Source: an uncultured Roseburia sp. (GTDB lineage: Bacteria; Bacillota; Clostridia; Lachnospirales; Lachnospiraceae). Taken from it: a stretch of DNA of 64,000 nucleotides. Each line of letters opens with the position of its first letter. The first letter of the stretch is position 1. Below the pieces are notes generated by a model that did not search any database, was not told the origin of the DNA, and saw nothing but the letters and a program-made list of their open reading frames with translations. The translations under genes and the position numbers were made by a program. The stretch is from positions 1 through 64,000 of the forward strand of contig CANRSX010000021.1 in the NCBI GenBank assembly GCA_947642555.1, given 5' to 3'. Of this stretch, positions 63,254 through 64,000 are shown piece after piece.

Positions 63254-64000
63254 TCACAGCTGAAACTCCATCAGCCCGAAGACAAACAGGTCGTCGGTCT
63301 GCACATGCTCCAGGCTCAGCTGCTCGTGTCCCAGATCATCCGACGCCGTGACCTGCACATAATAAATCCCGTCCGCCAGCCCATCCTCATATAGATACTC
63401 CGTCTGCGGAATGTCCGTCTGCTCAAAAAGCAGGTTCTGCATCTGCGGATCGTCATAGACGCGCACATTGTACGTGACCGGCCGCCCCTGGTAGGAATAA
63501 GACGCCTCCCAGGCAAACCGGACGGATCCGTCGGAAAGCCGCTCTGGCATTGCCAGAAACATGGGCGCCGGATAGGCCATGGCCGTATGGAACGCTTCAT
63601 AATTCTCCAGTATCGCGTCATACATCCCGTCAATGTAGGGAAACAGTTCATCCGGCGGCATGTCGAGACATTCAAGGTCCGGATGCAGCGTCATCGTCTT
63701 TTCCAGCACGGGTTTATAGGAATTGACAAGCTCCGTCACCCGTTCCTCTGTGATCACCGTGTCGAGAAGCTCCAGCATCTTATCGTCCAGCTTTTCGATG
63801 CTGCCCTCCATCCGCAGATACCGCCGGTGCAGGATGCTGGTGTTGAGCGTCTGAATTCCCCTTAGGGAATCCGGCTGGCTGAAGGAGGATCTGAACTCGC
63901 CGTACCGGAGCGCCCCGTCGAAATCCCAGGGCAGAAAATACCATGTGAGGGAGTTGTCCGGGCTGTACAGAATATAATTGTGGTTGATGATATCCTCATT
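63254..64000 (-). CDS. CotH-family protein (5' end outside window)
   Basis: The frame is open to the window edge; about 248 C-terminal residues are present. NYILYSPDNSLTWYFLPWDFDGAL carries the CotH kinase motif with the metal-binding DFD, and the last 85 residues form a fibronectin-like beta domain. CotH is a spore-coat protein kinase; relatives with VTC and DUF4956 partners occur in many gut Firmicutes. It ends 42 bases before the VTC gene. Confidence 0.88.
   Translation of the reverse strand, partial: NEDIINHNYILYSPDNSLTWYFLPWDFDGALRYGEFRSSFSQPDSLRGIQTLNTSILHRRYLRMEGSIEKLDDKMLELLDTVITEERVTELVNSYKPVLEKTMTLHPDLECLDMPPDELFPYIDGMYDAILENYEAFHTAMAYPAPMFLAMPERLSDGSVRFAWEASYSYQGRPVTYNVRVYDDPQMQNLLFEQTDIPQTEYLYEDGLADGIYYVQVTASDDLGHEQLSLEHVQTDDLFVFGLMEFQL

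Overview
The window reads as a chromosomal segment of a GC-rich member of the Lachnospiraceae/Clostridia. The reasons are strong Gram-positive Shine-Dalgarno sites, TTG/GTG starts, sigma-A promoters with 17-base spacers, genes such as DUF4364, DUF4358, AraK-type kinase and rpmE-DUF1385-prmC-prfA, and a CIRCE element. Most genes are on the minus strand. Nothing was run against a database; family names come from motifs read by eye.

Region by region. 1-0.4 kb: tRNA-Ala(CGC), tRNA-Val(CAC) and a short inverted-repeat element. 0.4-6.4 kb: an apparent operon of amino-acid ABC transporter (substrate-binding protein, permease, ATPase), an HD+RyR fusion protein and the magnesium transporter MgtE. The binding protein looks circularly permuted. 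6.4-7.9 kb: an rRNA/tRNA methyltransferase preceded by an unannotated 34-codon ORF, and a divergent 66-codon gene. 8-13 kb: a pentose cluster (ribulokinase-like kinase, transaldolase, split transketolase, AraD). 13-15.4 kb: RNase H, YdcF-like protein and ZIP transporter. 15.5-21 kb: hybrid histidine kinase and an O-acylation set (DUF4358 lipoprotein, MBOAT, DHHW). 21-26.2 kb: housekeeping genes prfA, prmC, DUF1385, rpmE and a rho with a long disordered insert. 26.4-29.7 kb: malic enzyme, radical SAM protein, DUF4364 and flavin reductase. 29.7-37.3 kb: small membrane and cell-surface genes, C39 peptidase, ECF sigma/anti-sigma pair, a decayed DUF429 gene, an orphan antitoxin and a polysaccharide deacetylase. 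37.3-42.6 kb: a 44-codon gene with no standard start, a 980-residue zinc-ribbon protein coupled to a LysR regulator, and a divergent EamA exporter with a 23-bp perfect palindrome in its leader. 42.6-44.9 kb: htpG under CIRCE.

45.0-48.4 kb holds the best candidate for an undescribed system: three overlapping genes under one strong promoter, encoding an OLD/PtuA-like ATPase, a PtuB-like HNH nuclease and a DUF262 protein without its usual fused nuclease. It resembles Septu extended by a GmrS/SspE-like sensor and is probably anti-phage. 48.4-55.3 kb: AraC regulator fused to a GH39-like domain, divergent from a carboxylesterase and an MFS transporter, then a MATE pump. 55.3-60.4 kb: an AT-rich accessory patch with NUDIX, a Schlafen/AlbA_2 protein, two acetyltransferases, and a junction where a truncated solute-binding protein meets a truncated gene of the opposite strand. 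60.4-64 kb: a coupled DUF4874/DUF4832, DUF4956, VTC-type polyphosphate polymerase and CotH cluster that runs off the window.
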